Part shown: positions 51,738-59,972 of the stretch, in pieces
Numbering within the stretch: the stretch's first letter is position 1
Layout of the letters: every line of letters starts with the position of its first letter
Source of the DNA: Deltaproteobacteria bacterium
GTDB taxonomy: Bacteria; Desulfobacterota; Desulfovibrionia; Desulfovibrionales; Desulfovibrionaceae
Direction of reading: 5' to 3'
DNA: 59,972 bases
NCBI GenBank assembly: GCA_031285295.1
Contig: JAITWK010000043.1
Coordinates: 1 to 59,972 of the forward strand
Program-made: the position numbers and the translations under genes
The notes under the pieces: model-generated
Told to the model about the DNA's origin: nothing
The model's input: the letters and a program-made list of their open reading frames with translations, nothing else
Databases searched by the model: none

Positions 51738-53741
51738 TTACTTCTGGCTCCATAAGGGTGACGGCGCCCTATGGCACCCCTGGCAGTTGGTCGGCCCAGC
51801 CGGTAATTCCTGTTGCTGCCTGCTTTCGTGACAGGAGTTGCAACTGCGGTCCAAATCATGAAAAGCGTTGTGGAAATAGCGGTAATCGACGCTACCGGCC
51901 TTCGCGTTGGCCTGGGGTTGATCGTGGCAGCCAGCGGCGGTGCAAAGCAGTTGCTGCCCGTCCTCATGCCCCATATGATGGCACTCCATGCACTCCACAT
52001 AAATATGGGCGTCATGTGAAAAACGCACCTGTGGCATGTAGAGGGTAACGCCCTCCGGCACATGAATGCGCGTGAAGCGTCGCGGCACGGTATTGTGATG
52101 TATGGACACAGGCATCGCCACCGTGTGACACACGGCGCAGTTACCCTCGCCGCCCAGTACACGCGGATCACCCTGATACTGCTGCGGCGGCAGGTTGTCG
52201 CGTCCTTCGCCCACCGGATTTTTGGCCGGATAAATGGCATGCGGAGCACCATGACAGCTTATGCAACGCAACTTCCCGGTGTTTTCCGCCCGACTGCCAA
52301 ATAGAACCCCATAGTCAGCTTCCGTCCATTTGTTGAAAGCCGAAGACGTTTCCAAATGCGGTTTTGCCCTGAAGTCGTGACAGCCCGCGCAATCCGGTTG
52401 CTGCACCCAGGGCAGCCGGGCCTTAATCTCATCCGAATTTTTCGCAGCTACCGGCTCGGCCGGATCTGTCTGATCGGCAAGCCCGGCCTGTCCGCTATCA
52501 AGGATCTGCCCGGATCGCTCAATTTGCTCTATTCTCTTTATCGCTTTCTCGGCCAAGGGCTGACCGGCGGCTTTTTCGGCCTGAAGCAGGGAAAGGGAAT
52601 GTTCTTCCAAAACGCCGTGGCACCTTACGCAGCTTAAGCCGCGCTCCTGATGCAAATCGCGCATGAGCAGGCGGCGCGGACGGTCTTCCTTGCCAGCGTT
52701 CAAACCCAGGCCGGTATGACAGCTCAGGCAGGCCGCCTCGCCCTGTCCCGCCAGATAAGGCGTGTGCCAGGCGTGTACGGCGGCGGAAAGCCCAAGGTTC
52801 GAGCCGGGCAGGTATTTGCCCTGCTCGGCGTCAGGGACGCCCGCTGTTAAGCCGCCATTTAAGGCGTTATTCGCGCTAATCCCGCTGTGGCAGGCCCGAC
52901 ACTCCACCGTTTGACCGGATCTGGCCTGTGCTTCCAGCGTTGTGCCCTGACGCAAATCATGCGTTTGCAATATGCTGTATTGCGAATCGGCATGGCAATG
53001 CGCACAGCCAAAGTCCGGCGCAATGCCTACAGCCAACGCGCTTTCGGCCAACAAAGCTCCGCTTTGCGCGTCAAAGGCCCGGATAGTCACAACCGGATAA
53101 GGATTATAAACAGCGCTCCGGCTGTAATCCAGGCCGGAAAAAGCCTCCGCCGGAATGACGCCGGTAAAGGAAATTCCATCACTACCCGGCTGCATTTCAC
53201 CCTTGATGATACCGCCGGACTGCGGCGCGTTACTGCCAGCGGCAAGTTCCCATTCCAGGCGTATCCCATCAACCAGCGCACTGGGAGTAATGCCGCGCCT
53301 TACCAACTGCGCCTCAAAAGCATATTCCGGCAAGTCAAATGACCAGACCGGCTTGACGCCGCCGATATTGCCCACCGTCTGGTAAAATCCCTGCAACCCC
53401 GCTCCAACCAATATATATTCCTGCCGGGGATCAAAACTGATTTTAGGATTGCTCAAGCTGTTCTGCGGCTGTAAATTACGGAACACATAACCGGGGTCGG
53501 CTCCCGAACCGGCAAGACTCCCGCTCCCGGCTTCCGGCGCGGCCAGACCCAACAGCGCGGCTTGCTGCTGCGCTTCGCCGCCATGCAGTTCGGGGTCGTT
53601 GCCAAGCGCCGCCACAAGCCCTGCAAAAAACACCGCCAGACCAATCAGCCAGAGGCCGAAAAACCGCCCGCTGTGTTTGCCCGCCTTACCAGAGCCGGGC
53701 TGTTGTCCGCCCTGTTCGTTATTTCCGTTCTGGTTGTCCAT
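51738..53741 (-). CDS. Membrane-anchored multihaem cytochrome c (10 CXXCH + 1 CX4CH)
   Basis: 667 residues. One TM at ~27-46 acts as uncleaved anchor; the rest is periplasmic. Residues ~60-235 lack haem sites. Ten CXXCH sites follow (CAHCH, CRACH, CLSCH, CVRCH, CAGCH, CISCH, CAVCH, CMECH, CNSCH, CQGCH), plus CTAAGCH, a CX4CH site of the kind found in Desulfovibrio cytochromes c3. That gives up to 11 haems. It starts directly after the stop of the CydA-like gene, so the three minus-strand genes 56326-51738 form one operon. It presumably carries electrons between the quinone pool and a periplasmic partner. Confidence 0.88.
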   Translation of the reverse strand: MDNQNGNNEQGGQQPGSGKAGKHSGRFFGLWLIGLAVFFAGLVAALGNDPELHGGEAQQQAALLGLAAPEAGSGSLAGSGADPGYVFRNLQPQNSLSNPKISFDPRQEYILVGAGLQGFYQTVGNIGGVKPVWSFDLPEYAFEAQLVRRGITPSALVDGIRLEWELAAGSNAPQSGGIIKGEMQPGSDGISFTGVIPAEAFSGLDYSRSAVYNPYPVVTIRAFDAQSGALLAESALAVGIAPDFGCAHCHADSQYSILQTHDLRQGTTLEAQARSGQTVECRACHSGISANNALNGGLTAGVPDAEQGKYLPGSNLGLSAAVHAWHTPYLAGQGEAACLSCHTGLGLNAGKEDRPRRLLMRDLHQERGLSCVRCHGVLEEHSLSLLQAEKAAGQPLAEKAIKRIEQIERSGQILDSGQAGLADQTDPAEPVAAKNSDEIKARLPWVQQPDCAGCHDFRAKPHLETSSAFNKWTEADYGVLFGSRAENTGKLRCISCHGAPHAIYPAKNPVGEGRDNLPPQQYQGDPRVLGGEGNCAVCHTVAMPVSIHHNTVPRRFTRIHVPEGVTLYMPQVRFSHDAHIYVECMECHHMGHEDGQQLLCTAAGCHDQPQANAKAGSVDYRYFHNAFHDLDRSCNSCHESRQQQELPAGPTNCQGCHRAPSPLWSQK

Positions 53742-55166
53742 TTATTTCTCCGCATCACGCAACAAATTCAGATACGCGGCCAACTCTTTCAAATCCTGAC
53801 CGCTGCCATAAAATGGTGGCATGTAATCCAGAGGTGCCGCGCCCTGTCCGCGAATTTGCGCCTCCAGACCCGCCTGCGCAAAGCGTTGCACCCGAGGCAG
53901 GATATCCAGCCGCGATCCGCCAACGGCATGGCAAAGGCCACATTGCTGGGCGAAAATTAGCTCGCCGCGACTCAGACCGCCGTCAGCGCGTCCCCCATCC
54001 TGGCTTCGTCGATCAAGCGCGGCGGGCGGTACACCCTTAATCCAGCCGGACACAGCGGCCAGACCCTGCTCACGCACGATCCGCGCGGTCCCATCCGCTT
54101 CCGGGCGCACCGTGTTGGAATACATATAATCAGGAATCACCCAGGGGCGGCGTCCGGCTTCGCGCAGCCATTCAAAGCTGCCCACCAGCACCAGCCCGGA
54201 GCAGAGAATCAGCGCCGCCAGCGGCAGACGCAGTTTTTCCGCTCTGACATAAGCCAGCAGGCCCAGAAGGAAGATTATCGGCAAAATACAGGCAAAAGAC
54301 CGGGCAAAGGGGTGAATGTCCGCGCTGCCGCGCAGCATGGCGGCCTGGCGATCCGGCGGCAGGGCAAAAAAGTACCAAATGGCTCCGGCCAGCAAGACCA
54401 GAAACGGCACGATCACCCACAGGCTGTTGTGCCGCGCCAGCGCACGCCGCGCCTGCGTATCTTGTACGCGAACTGCGCTGGACATGCTGAACAAAGCGAA
54501 CAGACCGGCCAGCAGCAGGCAAAGCCCGGTGCGAAAAACCATACTGGGAAAAAAGGTGGGATTGAAAAATGCCGCGAACAGGCTGCCGCTGGCCAGGGAA
54601 TCACCCGGCGTGAGCATAAAGCAGATCACCCCGTTGATCAGCACCAGCGACATATAGCCGGATATCGCGTAAATATAGCCGATCCACAGGTGCGTGCGCG
54701 GACTGATCCGCCCCGCGCACTCTTGCCCTGAAAGGCCGTAAGCCATAGGATAACTATAGTGGTAAAGCAGCAGGGCGGCCACTTCGAGCAGAAAAAACAC
54801 CCACTCGGCGGCCCAGATCCAAAGAAAGATATGCAGCAGCGCCGAGGTTGCAGCCGGATTGATCACACTCATGGTGAACCAGATGGCCACGCCGGTTAAC
54901 GCGCCAAAAACCATGGTCAGCAAAAGGAAAAATTTGGTGTGGCCGCGCAGCCAGTCCAGCAGGACGGCTTGCTCGGACGAGCCGGTTAAGGCCTGGGCGC
55001 GTCCTTCCATAAGACGCTCCTGATTCTTCAGTACGCGTCTTTCCATCCAGACCAGATAAATGCCGCCGCCCACGGCGAACTGCGATACAAAAACATGGAT
55101 CACGGAGATTGCCGCCATGATCATGCCCTTGCTGAGGCCGGGGATGAACCAGATTGGATATTCCAT
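53742..55166 (-). CDS. CydA-like membrane protein fused to a cytochrome c domain
   Basis: 474 residues. About nine membrane helices in the first ~330 residues resemble cytochrome bd subunit I-like proteins (VIHVFVSQFAVGGGIYLVW, RGHTKFFLLLTMVFGALTGVAIWF, LHIFLWIWAAEWVFFLLEV); His24, His76 and others could ligate haem b. The last ~80 residues form a class I cytochrome c with CGLCHAVGG and a distal Met in YMPPFYGSGQDLKELAAYL. It likely oxidises quinol and passes electrons to the multihaem cytochrome, rather than being a normal bd oxidase, since no CydB is seen. It overlaps the upstream gene by one base. Confidence 0.75.
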   Translation of the reverse strand: MEYPIWFIPGLSKGMIMAAISVIHVFVSQFAVGGGIYLVWMERRVLKNQERLMEGRAQALTGSSEQAVLLDWLRGHTKFFLLLTMVFGALTGVAIWFTMSVINPAATSALLHIFLWIWAAEWVFFLLEVAALLLYHYSYPMAYGLSGQECAGRISPRTHLWIGYIYAISGYMSLVLINGVICFMLTPGDSLASGSLFAAFFNPTFFPSMVFRTGLCLLLAGLFALFSMSSAVRVQDTQARRALARHNSLWVIVPFLVLLAGAIWYFFALPPDRQAAMLRGSADIHPFARSFACILPIIFLLGLLAYVRAEKLRLPLAALILCSGLVLVGSFEWLREAGRRPWVIPDYMYSNTVRPEADGTARIVREQGLAAVSGWIKGVPPAALDRRSQDGGRADGGLSRGELIFAQQCGLCHAVGGSRLDILPRVQRFAQAGLEAQIRGQGAAPLDYMPPFYGSGQDLKELAAYLNLLRDAEK

Positions 55167-56326
55167 CAGCTCCTCCCCGTATTGCTTGCAGCGTCATTTG
55201 TTCCAGTTGATCCGGCGGGCGGTACGCAAAAAAGCTGCCAGGCAATGCGGATCATCCAGGCCAGGGCGACCAGACCAAGGCCGGTAACCAGCAGAAAGAT
55301 TACCAGAGCGGCAGTCTGCCCCTGATCTATCGGCAGGGCCAGAGCGGGCGGCAAAGGCCCAAGCAGGGCGTCGCGTGCCAAATCGCGGATGCAGACCATC
55401 ACAAAAACCACGCCCAGGGTAAACCCCGCGCAAATTCTGACCCGCCCGGCCCGTGCTGCGAACAGGGCCGCGACAGACCCGATTATCGCCAGCAGCATGG
55501 CAAAGGAGGCCAAAAGGTCCTGACCCAAAAACAAATCCCGCGCCGGATCGGGCAAAGCGAACAAAAACCAGAGGCCAATGGGAAACTGAACCAGCGAAGC
55601 CCAAAAAAACCAACTCAGGCCGCGTTTAAGGCGCATGCGGTTTCCGGCAATTTTACCCAGGCGCAATAAGCGGTCGGCACGCAGGGCAAGAAACAGCCCC
55701 CCCACCGCCAGCGCGGAAATGATGAAATGCGAATAACGCGGCAGCAGGGTTGGATCGCCAAGATTAAGCAGCGCCCCGCCCGGAGCCGCAAACCAGGCTA
55801 CCCAGCGATCCGGGCGCAACATCAGGGAATGGTTGTTGACATGTATGAAAGCCACGCAGAGCAGAACAGCCAGAATCAGGCCGAGCAGCAGGCGGCGTCC
55901 GCCCAGCCCGGCCGGTTGCCCCTCTTTGGCAACATAAAGGCCGTAATAGGCCAGCATGGCCAGCAAGGGCACGCTCATCCACCAAATGGCCATGAGTACA
56001 CTGCTGGCATAAAGGTAACTGCCGTAAGCCACCTGCGCGAACAGCAAAGGCGCGACGCCGAAGTTCACCGTCAGGGCCATCAGGCCGGGGGCCAGCGAAA
56101 GGTTGCCCGACATGGCCGCATAATTACCGGCAGGTGCTCCCAGGGCTGCAAAGCCAAAAGCCCGCCGAGGTGTCGGGCTGGGCTTGAAGGCGTTTACAGC
56201 GGCCAGAACTACCGAGCCGAGCAAAATATTCATGAACAGCAGGTGAATAAAAAAGGTGGCCAGCAAAAGAATTTTGATCAGGCCCCAGGAAGCCGGCAGA
56301 ACCATTGGTGGAGAGATCAGAAGCAT
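55166..56326 (-). CDS. Polytopic membrane protein, partner of the CydA-like cytochrome
   Basis: 386 residues with about nine hydrophobic helices; first gene of the three-gene operon. Segments such as LLLATFFIHLLFMNILLGSVVL and RYSHFIISALAVGGLFLALRADRLLRLG resemble the bd-like partner in layout (conserved His in the first helix and after PRYSH), suggesting a distant paralogue or haem b subunit. No catalytic domain. Its stop and the next start overlap (TGATG). I do not recognise the family by name. Confidence 0.65.
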   Translation of the reverse strand: MLLISPPMVLPASWGLIKILLLATFFIHLLFMNILLGSVVLAAVNAFKPSPTPRRAFGFAALGAPAGNYAAMSGNLSLAPGLMALTVNFGVAPLLFAQVAYGSYLYASSVLMAIWWMSVPLLAMLAYYGLYVAKEGQPAGLGGRRLLLGLILAVLLCVAFIHVNNHSLMLRPDRWVAWFAAPGGALLNLGDPTLLPRYSHFIISALAVGGLFLALRADRLLRLGKIAGNRMRLKRGLSWFFWASLVQFPIGLWFLFALPDPARDLFLGQDLLASFAMLLAIIGSVAALFAARAGRVRICAGFTLGVVFVMVCIRDLARDALLGPLPPALALPIDQGQTAALVIFLLVTGLGLVALAWMIRIAWQLFCVPPAGSTGTNDAASNTGRS

Positions 56327-56451
56327 GAGCGTTCCTTGCAGTGGTAAAACCGTTTACATGAGAACGCATAATAGAATTATTTTTCAGTGGTTTAACATTA
56401 TTTTTTCCGGCAAATGCAAGAAATGAAGCAGAATCTTGCGATTACTTTAGG

Positions 56452-56483
56452 CAAAGCCACGTTGTAATCATAGCGTGGCTTTG
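56452..56483. terminator. Hairpin spanning the end of the YdjM-like gene
   Basis: CAAAGCCACG and CGTGGCTTTG, perfect 10-bp stem, 12-nt loop. On the plus strand it is followed by TTGTTTTTA. It covers the stop codon of the gene at 56468 and lies beyond the promoter of the gene at 56326. Confidence 0.5.
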
Positions 56484-57010
56484 TTGTTTTTAACGCGGCG
56501 AATAACCATGCCGCCGAACGCAAGGATCAGGCAGGGAGCCCAGACCCAGCGCAGCTCCGAAAGAATGACCCGTTTGCCCCAGGCAGAAAAAAAGGCAGCC
56601 GGGCTGAAAGGGGATACCGCGATAGGCCGCCAGGGCAAAAAGTGGCGGGTTTCATCAAAGGGCCAAAAAAAAGCCACGCCCAGTCCGCCAGTGGTGGCGG
56701 CGTCCAGCAGAGTATGGCTAAGTACGGCCAAAAACACGCCGAAAAAGGCAATCAGCCTTTTTGCGCGTAACCGGGGCGCGGCCAGCGCGGCCAAAAGTCC
56801 CAGCCCGACAGCAAAGACCAGCGAATGCGAAAGCCCCCGGTGTCCGGCGGCTTCGGCGTATTGCACGCCAAAGGCGAAACCGGCCACATCAAGATCCGGC
56901 AGCACAGAGGCCAGCACCATTACTACAGCCAGGCGCGGCGGGATGACATTTGGCCCCAGCGCTACCGCCAAGGCCAGAGCGGGCGCAGGATGTGTGAAAA
57001 GACTTGCCAT
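56468..57010 (-). CDS. YdjM-like inner-membrane metal-dependent hydrolase
   Basis: 180 residues of the LexA-regulated YdjM family (PF04307). FTHPAPALALAVALG at the start, VLPDLDVAGFAFG, AGHRGLSHSLVFAV and LAVLSHTLLDAATTGGLGVAFFWPF give the conserved His/Asp set (H7, D38/D40, H56-RGLSHS, SHTLLDA) in membrane helices. Family members are predicted membrane hydrolases, some DNA-damage inducible. The short MITE-like element (57040-57093) lies between it and panF upstream. Confidence 0.85.
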   Translation of the reverse strand: MASLFTHPAPALALAVALGPNVIPPRLAVVMVLASVLPDLDVAGFAFGVQYAEAAGHRGLSHSLVFAVGLGLLAALAAPRLRAKRLIAFFGVFLAVLSHTLLDAATTGGLGVAFFWPFDETRHFLPWRPIAVSPFSPAAFFSAWGKRVILSELRWVWAPCLILAFGGMVIRRVKNNKATL

Positions 57011-57039
57011 ACGCTACAACCCTCAAACATATTTCTTCT

Positions 57040-57093
57040 GGTAGTGCCTGCTTTTGTTGTCATACGCAGTAGCACAACAAAATGAGGACTACC
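57040..57093. mobile_element. Short (54-bp) derivative of the GGTAGTGCCT MITE-like element
   Basis: GGTAGTGCCTGCTTTTGTTG at one end and CAACAAAATGAGGACTACC at the other: the same terminal repeats as at 4403 and 16294, with the interior deleted. It begins 2 bp after the PanF stop and can fold as a hairpin, so it may end that transcript. Confidence 0.7.
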
Positions 57094-57095
57094 GG

Positions 57096-58568
57096 CTATT
57101 CCCAAAATAAACGGATCACTTCCGCCGGAGCCGGCTTGCCAAAACGTACCCCAACCCGGAAAGCGATAAACGACAGCACGAGCGCCGGAACAATCGGATG
57201 CAAGCCAAACACCGGCCAGTTAGTTACGGAAAGCAGCATGAACACCGCCAGCCCGGCAGCTATGGAAGCCAGGGTTCCGGCAGTGTTGGCCCTGCGCCAG
57301 TAAAGGCCAAGCACAATCGGCCAGAGAAATACCGCCTCCAGTCCGCCAAAAGCGAACAGATTGATCCAGACCAATAAATCCGGTGGGCGGAAAGCGGCCA
57401 GAAACACCAGCCCGCCAGCCGCCAGAGTAATACCCAGGCTCAGGCGGCGGATCTTCTCCGGCGCGACTTTGGAAGCATCGCCTTTCAGGCGGTAGCGTAT
57501 ATACAAATCCTTGACGATGGCGGCGGAAACCAGCAGGAGCATGCTATCGACCGTGGACATGATCGCGGCAAGCGGCCCGGCCACAAACACTCCGGCCCAG
57601 AACGGCGGCAGCAGTTCCACGGCCAGGGTCGGCATAATCAGATCGCCCACTTCCAAATCCGGCATGACCGCCCGGCCAATAACGCCCGCCAGATGTGCGC
57701 AGAGCAGCAAAAAGCCGATGATCAGCGTGCCTACAATCATGGCGTTGTGCATGGAACGCGAATCCCTGTAGCCGAAACAGCGCTGCACGGTCTGCGGCAG
57801 GCCCAGAATGCCCAGCCCGACCAGCACCCAGAAGGAAAGCAGAAACGGTGCGGGTATTTTGCCGCCAGCCCCGGCAGGCGTAAGCAGGCCGGGGTCAATA
57901 GCTCTCAGGCGCTGCATGCTCTGCGTCATGCCGCCGCCCGCGTCCAGCACCGCCAGCAGAATCACCACCACCGCCGCCACCATTACCAGACCCTGCACGG
58001 CATCGGTAAGCACCACGGCCCTAAAGCCGCCCACCGAGGTATAGGCCACCACGCTCAGACCAAAAATGATCAGCCCGACTTCATAAGGATAGCCGGTAAC
58101 CGCCTGAAAGACACGCCCACCGCCGATGAACTGCGCCAGCATCGAAGCGAGGAAAAAGACCAGCATGGCCACGGAACAGACGATAACCACGGCGTCGCTG
58201 CGGTATCTGGCGTACAAAAAATCGACCACGGTCACGGCGCGGATGCGGCGGCCAATAATGGCGAAACGCTTGCCCAGCACACCGAGGGTCAAAAAGGCGG
58301 TCGGAACCTGAATCATGGCCAGCAGCACCCAACCCAGCCCCAGAGTATAGGCCATTCCCGGCCCGCCCACAAAGCTGCTGGCGCTGGTGTAAGTGGCGAT
58401 GATGGTCATGGCCAGCACAAAGCCGCCCATGGAGCGCCCGCCAATAAAGTATTCCTCAAGAAATGACCCGGAATCACCCCTGGCCGCGCGGCGGTTGCTC
58501 CAGATCGCAATCAGCATGAACACCAATATGTAGCCGATCACCGGCAAGAGAATGGACAGGCGTTCCAT
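57096..58568 (-). CDS. panF: Sodium/pantothenate symporter
   Basis: 490 residues, 13 or so membrane helices, solute:sodium symporter family. Close to E. coli PanF along its length: FVGGPGMAYTLGLGWVLLAMIQ, VTVVDFLYARYRSD, AQFIGGGRVFQAVTG, YTSVGGFRAVVLTDAVQGLVM, SFWVLVGLGILGLP, GPLAAIMSTVDSMLLL and FGGLEAVFLWPIVLGLYW. It imports pantothenate for CoA synthesis. Its ATG overlaps the YhdT-like stop (TGATG), the usual yhdT-panF arrangement. Confidence 0.92.
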   Translation of the reverse strand: MERLSILLPVIGYILVFMLIAIWSNRRAARGDSGSFLEEYFIGGRSMGGFVLAMTIIATYTSASSFVGGPGMAYTLGLGWVLLAMIQVPTAFLTLGVLGKRFAIIGRRIRAVTVVDFLYARYRSDAVVIVCSVAMLVFFLASMLAQFIGGGRVFQAVTGYPYEVGLIIFGLSVVAYTSVGGFRAVVLTDAVQGLVMVAAVVVILLAVLDAGGGMTQSMQRLRAIDPGLLTPAGAGGKIPAPFLLSFWVLVGLGILGLPQTVQRCFGYRDSRSMHNAMIVGTLIIGFLLLCAHLAGVIGRAVMPDLEVGDLIMPTLAVELLPPFWAGVFVAGPLAAIMSTVDSMLLLVSAAIVKDLYIRYRLKGDASKVAPEKIRRLSLGITLAAGGLVFLAAFRPPDLLVWINLFAFGGLEAVFLWPIVLGLYWRRANTAGTLASIAAGLAVFMLLSVTNWPVFGLHPIVPALVLSFIAFRVGVRFGKPAPAEVIRLFWE

Positions 58569-58966
58569 CAGCGTTCCCCCTTGCCCGAACCGGAGTCAGC
58601 GCTGTTATCCGAATCTGCCGTCACTCCAATTTCGCCGCCAGCGGCGCGGCCTTCAACGCCAGCCGGGGGCATATCCCTGCCGCCGCCTTCAGCGCTATCG
58701 GAAGCATCAATGGAATCAAGAGCATCAAGGGGCATATCCTTAAAGCAGTGCCGCACCACTAGCCATAACAACAGCGTGAGCACAGGGTAGCCCAGCACGC
58801 AACTGTAAAAAAACCAGGCGGGCAGACCCAGCACATAGGTGTAATCCGCCGGATCCCCCGCGCCCAGGCCAAAAGCGAACAGCGCCCACCAAAGAAAGAA
58901 AAAGGCATAAAGGCCAAGCGTTATTGCCGCTTCGCGATTCGCCTGTTTAAAGCGTTTTTCTGACAT
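58568..58966 (-). CDS. yhdT: YhdT-like small membrane protein, PanF partner
   Basis: 132 residues from the ATG at 58966. The first ~80 match YhdT/DUF997: two membrane helices (LGLYAFFFLWWALFAFGLG, GLPAWFFYSCVLGYPVLTLLLWLVV) ending in the FKDMPLD motif. E. coli YhdT is about 80 residues; here ~50 acidic, Ser/Gly-rich, disordered-looking residues are added. It is translationally coupled to panF. Exact role unknown; probably accessory to pantothenate transport. Confidence 0.85.
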   Translation of the reverse strand: MSEKRFKQANREAAITLGLYAFFFLWWALFAFGLGAGDPADYTYVLGLPAWFFYSCVLGYPVLTLLLWLVVRHCFKDMPLDALDSIDASDSAEGGGRDMPPAGVEGRAAGGEIGVTADSDNSADSGSGKGER

Positions 58967-59070
58967 ACCTAACAAGATTAACTACTTTTTGTTTTTTGGG
59001 CAAACATCGATAATCGCCACAGCCTTGTATGCCGCAAGCAAGCATTTCAAGGCGAATACCCTGAATAAAA

Positions 59071-59099
59071 TTGACTTTTCCGAATGTACAGTTTTTTAT
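59071..59099 (+). promoter_or_regulatory. Candidate promoter for the formate dehydrogenase gene
   Basis: TTGACT (59071-59076), 17 bp, TTTTAT (59094-59099). GTACA/TGTAC half-sites (59086-59102) straddle the -10. A second TATAAT at 59143 lies within CCGTT-ATAATCT-AACGG. The 311-bp gap 58967-59277 has no other feature I can name. Confidence 0.4.
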
Positions 59100-59277
59100 T
59101 GTACCAGAGACAGTCAATTCTGCTTAGCCACCCCCTTCCCGTTATAATCTAACGGCATTCAAAACCGCGTGGATTCATTGTAACCGTTATGGCAGCGTAC
59201 ACCAAACCTGACGCTGCCAGCGGGCGTAGCCGCACAGCCTGCCATACGCGCATAAAGCACACTCAAGGAGATGTTCT

Positions 59278-59972
59278 ATGAATACAACCAGGCGAAACTT
59301 CCTTAAAGGCGTCAGTGCGGGGGTTGTCTGCCTCTCACTGGGGCAATTGGGGTTTGATCTGAAAGAGGCACAGGCCTTTGCCGGCACAATCAAAATTGAA
59401 GGCGCCAAAGAGGTGATCAGCGTTTGCCCCTTCTGCTCCGTCAGCTGTCAGGTCATTGCCTATGTGCGGGACGGCAAACTGGTTTCCACCGAAGGCGACC
59501 CGGATTTTCCGGTCAACGAAGGAGCTTTGTGCGCCAAGGGTGCGTCACTGTTCAGCCTCTACAGCAGCAGCGAACACCGCCTGCTGAAACCGCTGTACCG
59601 CGCCCCCTACAGCGACAAGTGGGAAGAAAAAGACTGGGAATGGACGTTGAACCAGATCGCCCGCAAAATCAAAACCGTGCGCGATAAAGAACTTATCCTC
59701 AAAAACGGAAAGGGCCAGACTGTGAACCGTCTGGAAAACTTCTTCATGATGGGTACCTCGCACGCCTCCAACGAGGAATGTGCGGTTATCCATCAAGCCA
59801 TGCGCGGCCTGGGAGTTGTCCATATGGACCACCAGGCCCGGGTCTGACACAGCCCCACGGTGACGGCTCTGGCAGAGTCGTTCGGACGCGGCGCGATGAC
59901 GAATCACTGGGGCGATATCGCCAACAGTGACTGTGTGTTGATTATGGGTTCCAACCCGGCGGAAAACCACCC
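59278..59972 (+). CDS. fdnG: Formate dehydrogenase major subunit with selenocysteine (3' end outside window)
   Basis: The first ~231 residues of a periplasmic molybdo/tungsto-enzyme that oxidises formate. A Tat signal (TTRRNFLKGVSAG) starts the chain. Cys50, Cys53, Cys57 and Cys85 (CPFCSVSC...C) bind a [4Fe-4S] cluster. The frame meets TGA at 59845 as codon 190, and reading continues past it with HSPTVTALAESFGRGAMTNHW and then NSDCVLIMGSNPAENHP, as in E. coli FdnG (ARVUHGPTV...GRGAMTNHW). So TGA is selenocysteine, not a stop. The gene needs SelA-D and a SECIS stem just downstream. CAAGGAGATG precedes the ATG. Confidence 0.93.
59845..59847 (+). other. UGA selenocysteine codon (Sec190 of FdnG)
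   Basis: TGA in the context GTC-TGA-CAC-AGC-CCC. The catalytic Sec of formate dehydrogenases sits in exactly this V-U-H-x-P context. The following ~40 nt contain short inverted segments able to form a bacterial SECIS stem-loop, though I have not folded them. Confidence 0.92.

Noticed and set aside
59278..59847. fdnG read as a truncated 189-residue pseudogene
   Set aside because: The TGA is in the exact V-U-H-x-P selenocysteine context and homologous coding sequence continues to the window edge.
1..59972. CRISPR array, rRNA genes, prophage structural genes, integrase or replication origin
   Set aside because: I looked for regular repeat-spacer arrays, rRNA core sequences and phage-type gene runs and saw none; the excisionase-like HTH protein at 18457 has no integrase nearby.

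Overview
The window reads as chromosomal DNA of a Gram-negative anaerobe of the Desulfovibrio type (Desulfovibrionaceae). The basis is gene content: an [FeFe]-hydrogenase set of the HndA/HndC/HndD kind, a selenocysteine formate dehydrogenase with a Tat signal, a multihaem cytochrome c, a class III (anaerobic) ribonucleotide reductase with its activase, a NADP-type secondary alcohol dehydrogenase, CheZ and several long chemoreceptors. Species assignment is inference; no rRNA gene is present.

Layout. 1-2.5 kb: the end of argJ, a HigBA toxin-antitoxin pair, PncC/CinA, a DinJ/YafQ pair and a decayed aminotransferase tail. 2.6-8.3 kb: a solute-binding protein fused to a dead cytidine-deaminase domain, glucokinase, an NlpC/P60 lipoprotein, AzoR, SlyX, a WaaE-like glycosyltransferase and an Rpn-family nuclease. 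8.4-16.1 kb: three tandem paralogous chemoreceptors with a cysteine-rich PAS domain. 16.3-18.8 kb: a small mobile palindromic element and small genes (methyltransferase, CBM48 protein, unknown, HTH protein). 19.1-26.9 kb: two translationally coupled hybrid histidine kinases and a J-domain protein. 26.9-31.9 kb: RhuM, a short Pta, a lipoprotein, CheZ and a Met tRNA. 32-46.2 kb: a hydrogenase/signalling island. 46.2-51.7 kb: alcohol dehydrogenase, NrdD in two pieces, NrdG and a coiled-coil protein. 51.7-60 kb: an 11-haem cytochrome with a CydA-like/cytochrome c fusion and a membrane partner, a YdjM-like protein, PanF/YhdT and the start of fdnG with an in-frame UGA (Sec).

The island at 32-46 kb holds two divergent operons. 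The minus operon encodes a group C-like (sensory) [FeFe]-hydrogenase with a PAS domain, a SpoIIE/PP2C phosphatase, a [2Fe-2S] protein and a second [FeFe]-hydrogenase-like protein. The plus operon encodes another SpoIIE phosphatase, then HndA, a HydB-type subunit (HndB+HndC fusion), HndD, a second [2Fe-2S] protein and, after hairpins, a hybrid kinase. A ParDE toxin-antitoxin pair sits between them. The likely theme is hydrogen turnover coupled to hydrogen or redox sensing through protein (de)phosphorylation.

The most unusual points are: (1) NrdD split so that the glycyl-radical peptide is its own 63-residue gene with its own ribosome binding site; (2) a 127-bp MITE-like element in three places, one copy read in frame inside glucokinase; (3) the periplasmic binding protein with a fused deaminase fold lacking all zinc ligands; (4) paired PP2C phosphatases sharing an unnamed C-terminal domain in the hydrogenase island; (5) a Cys-rich microgene with an in-frame stop at the head of the sensory-hydrogenase operon.
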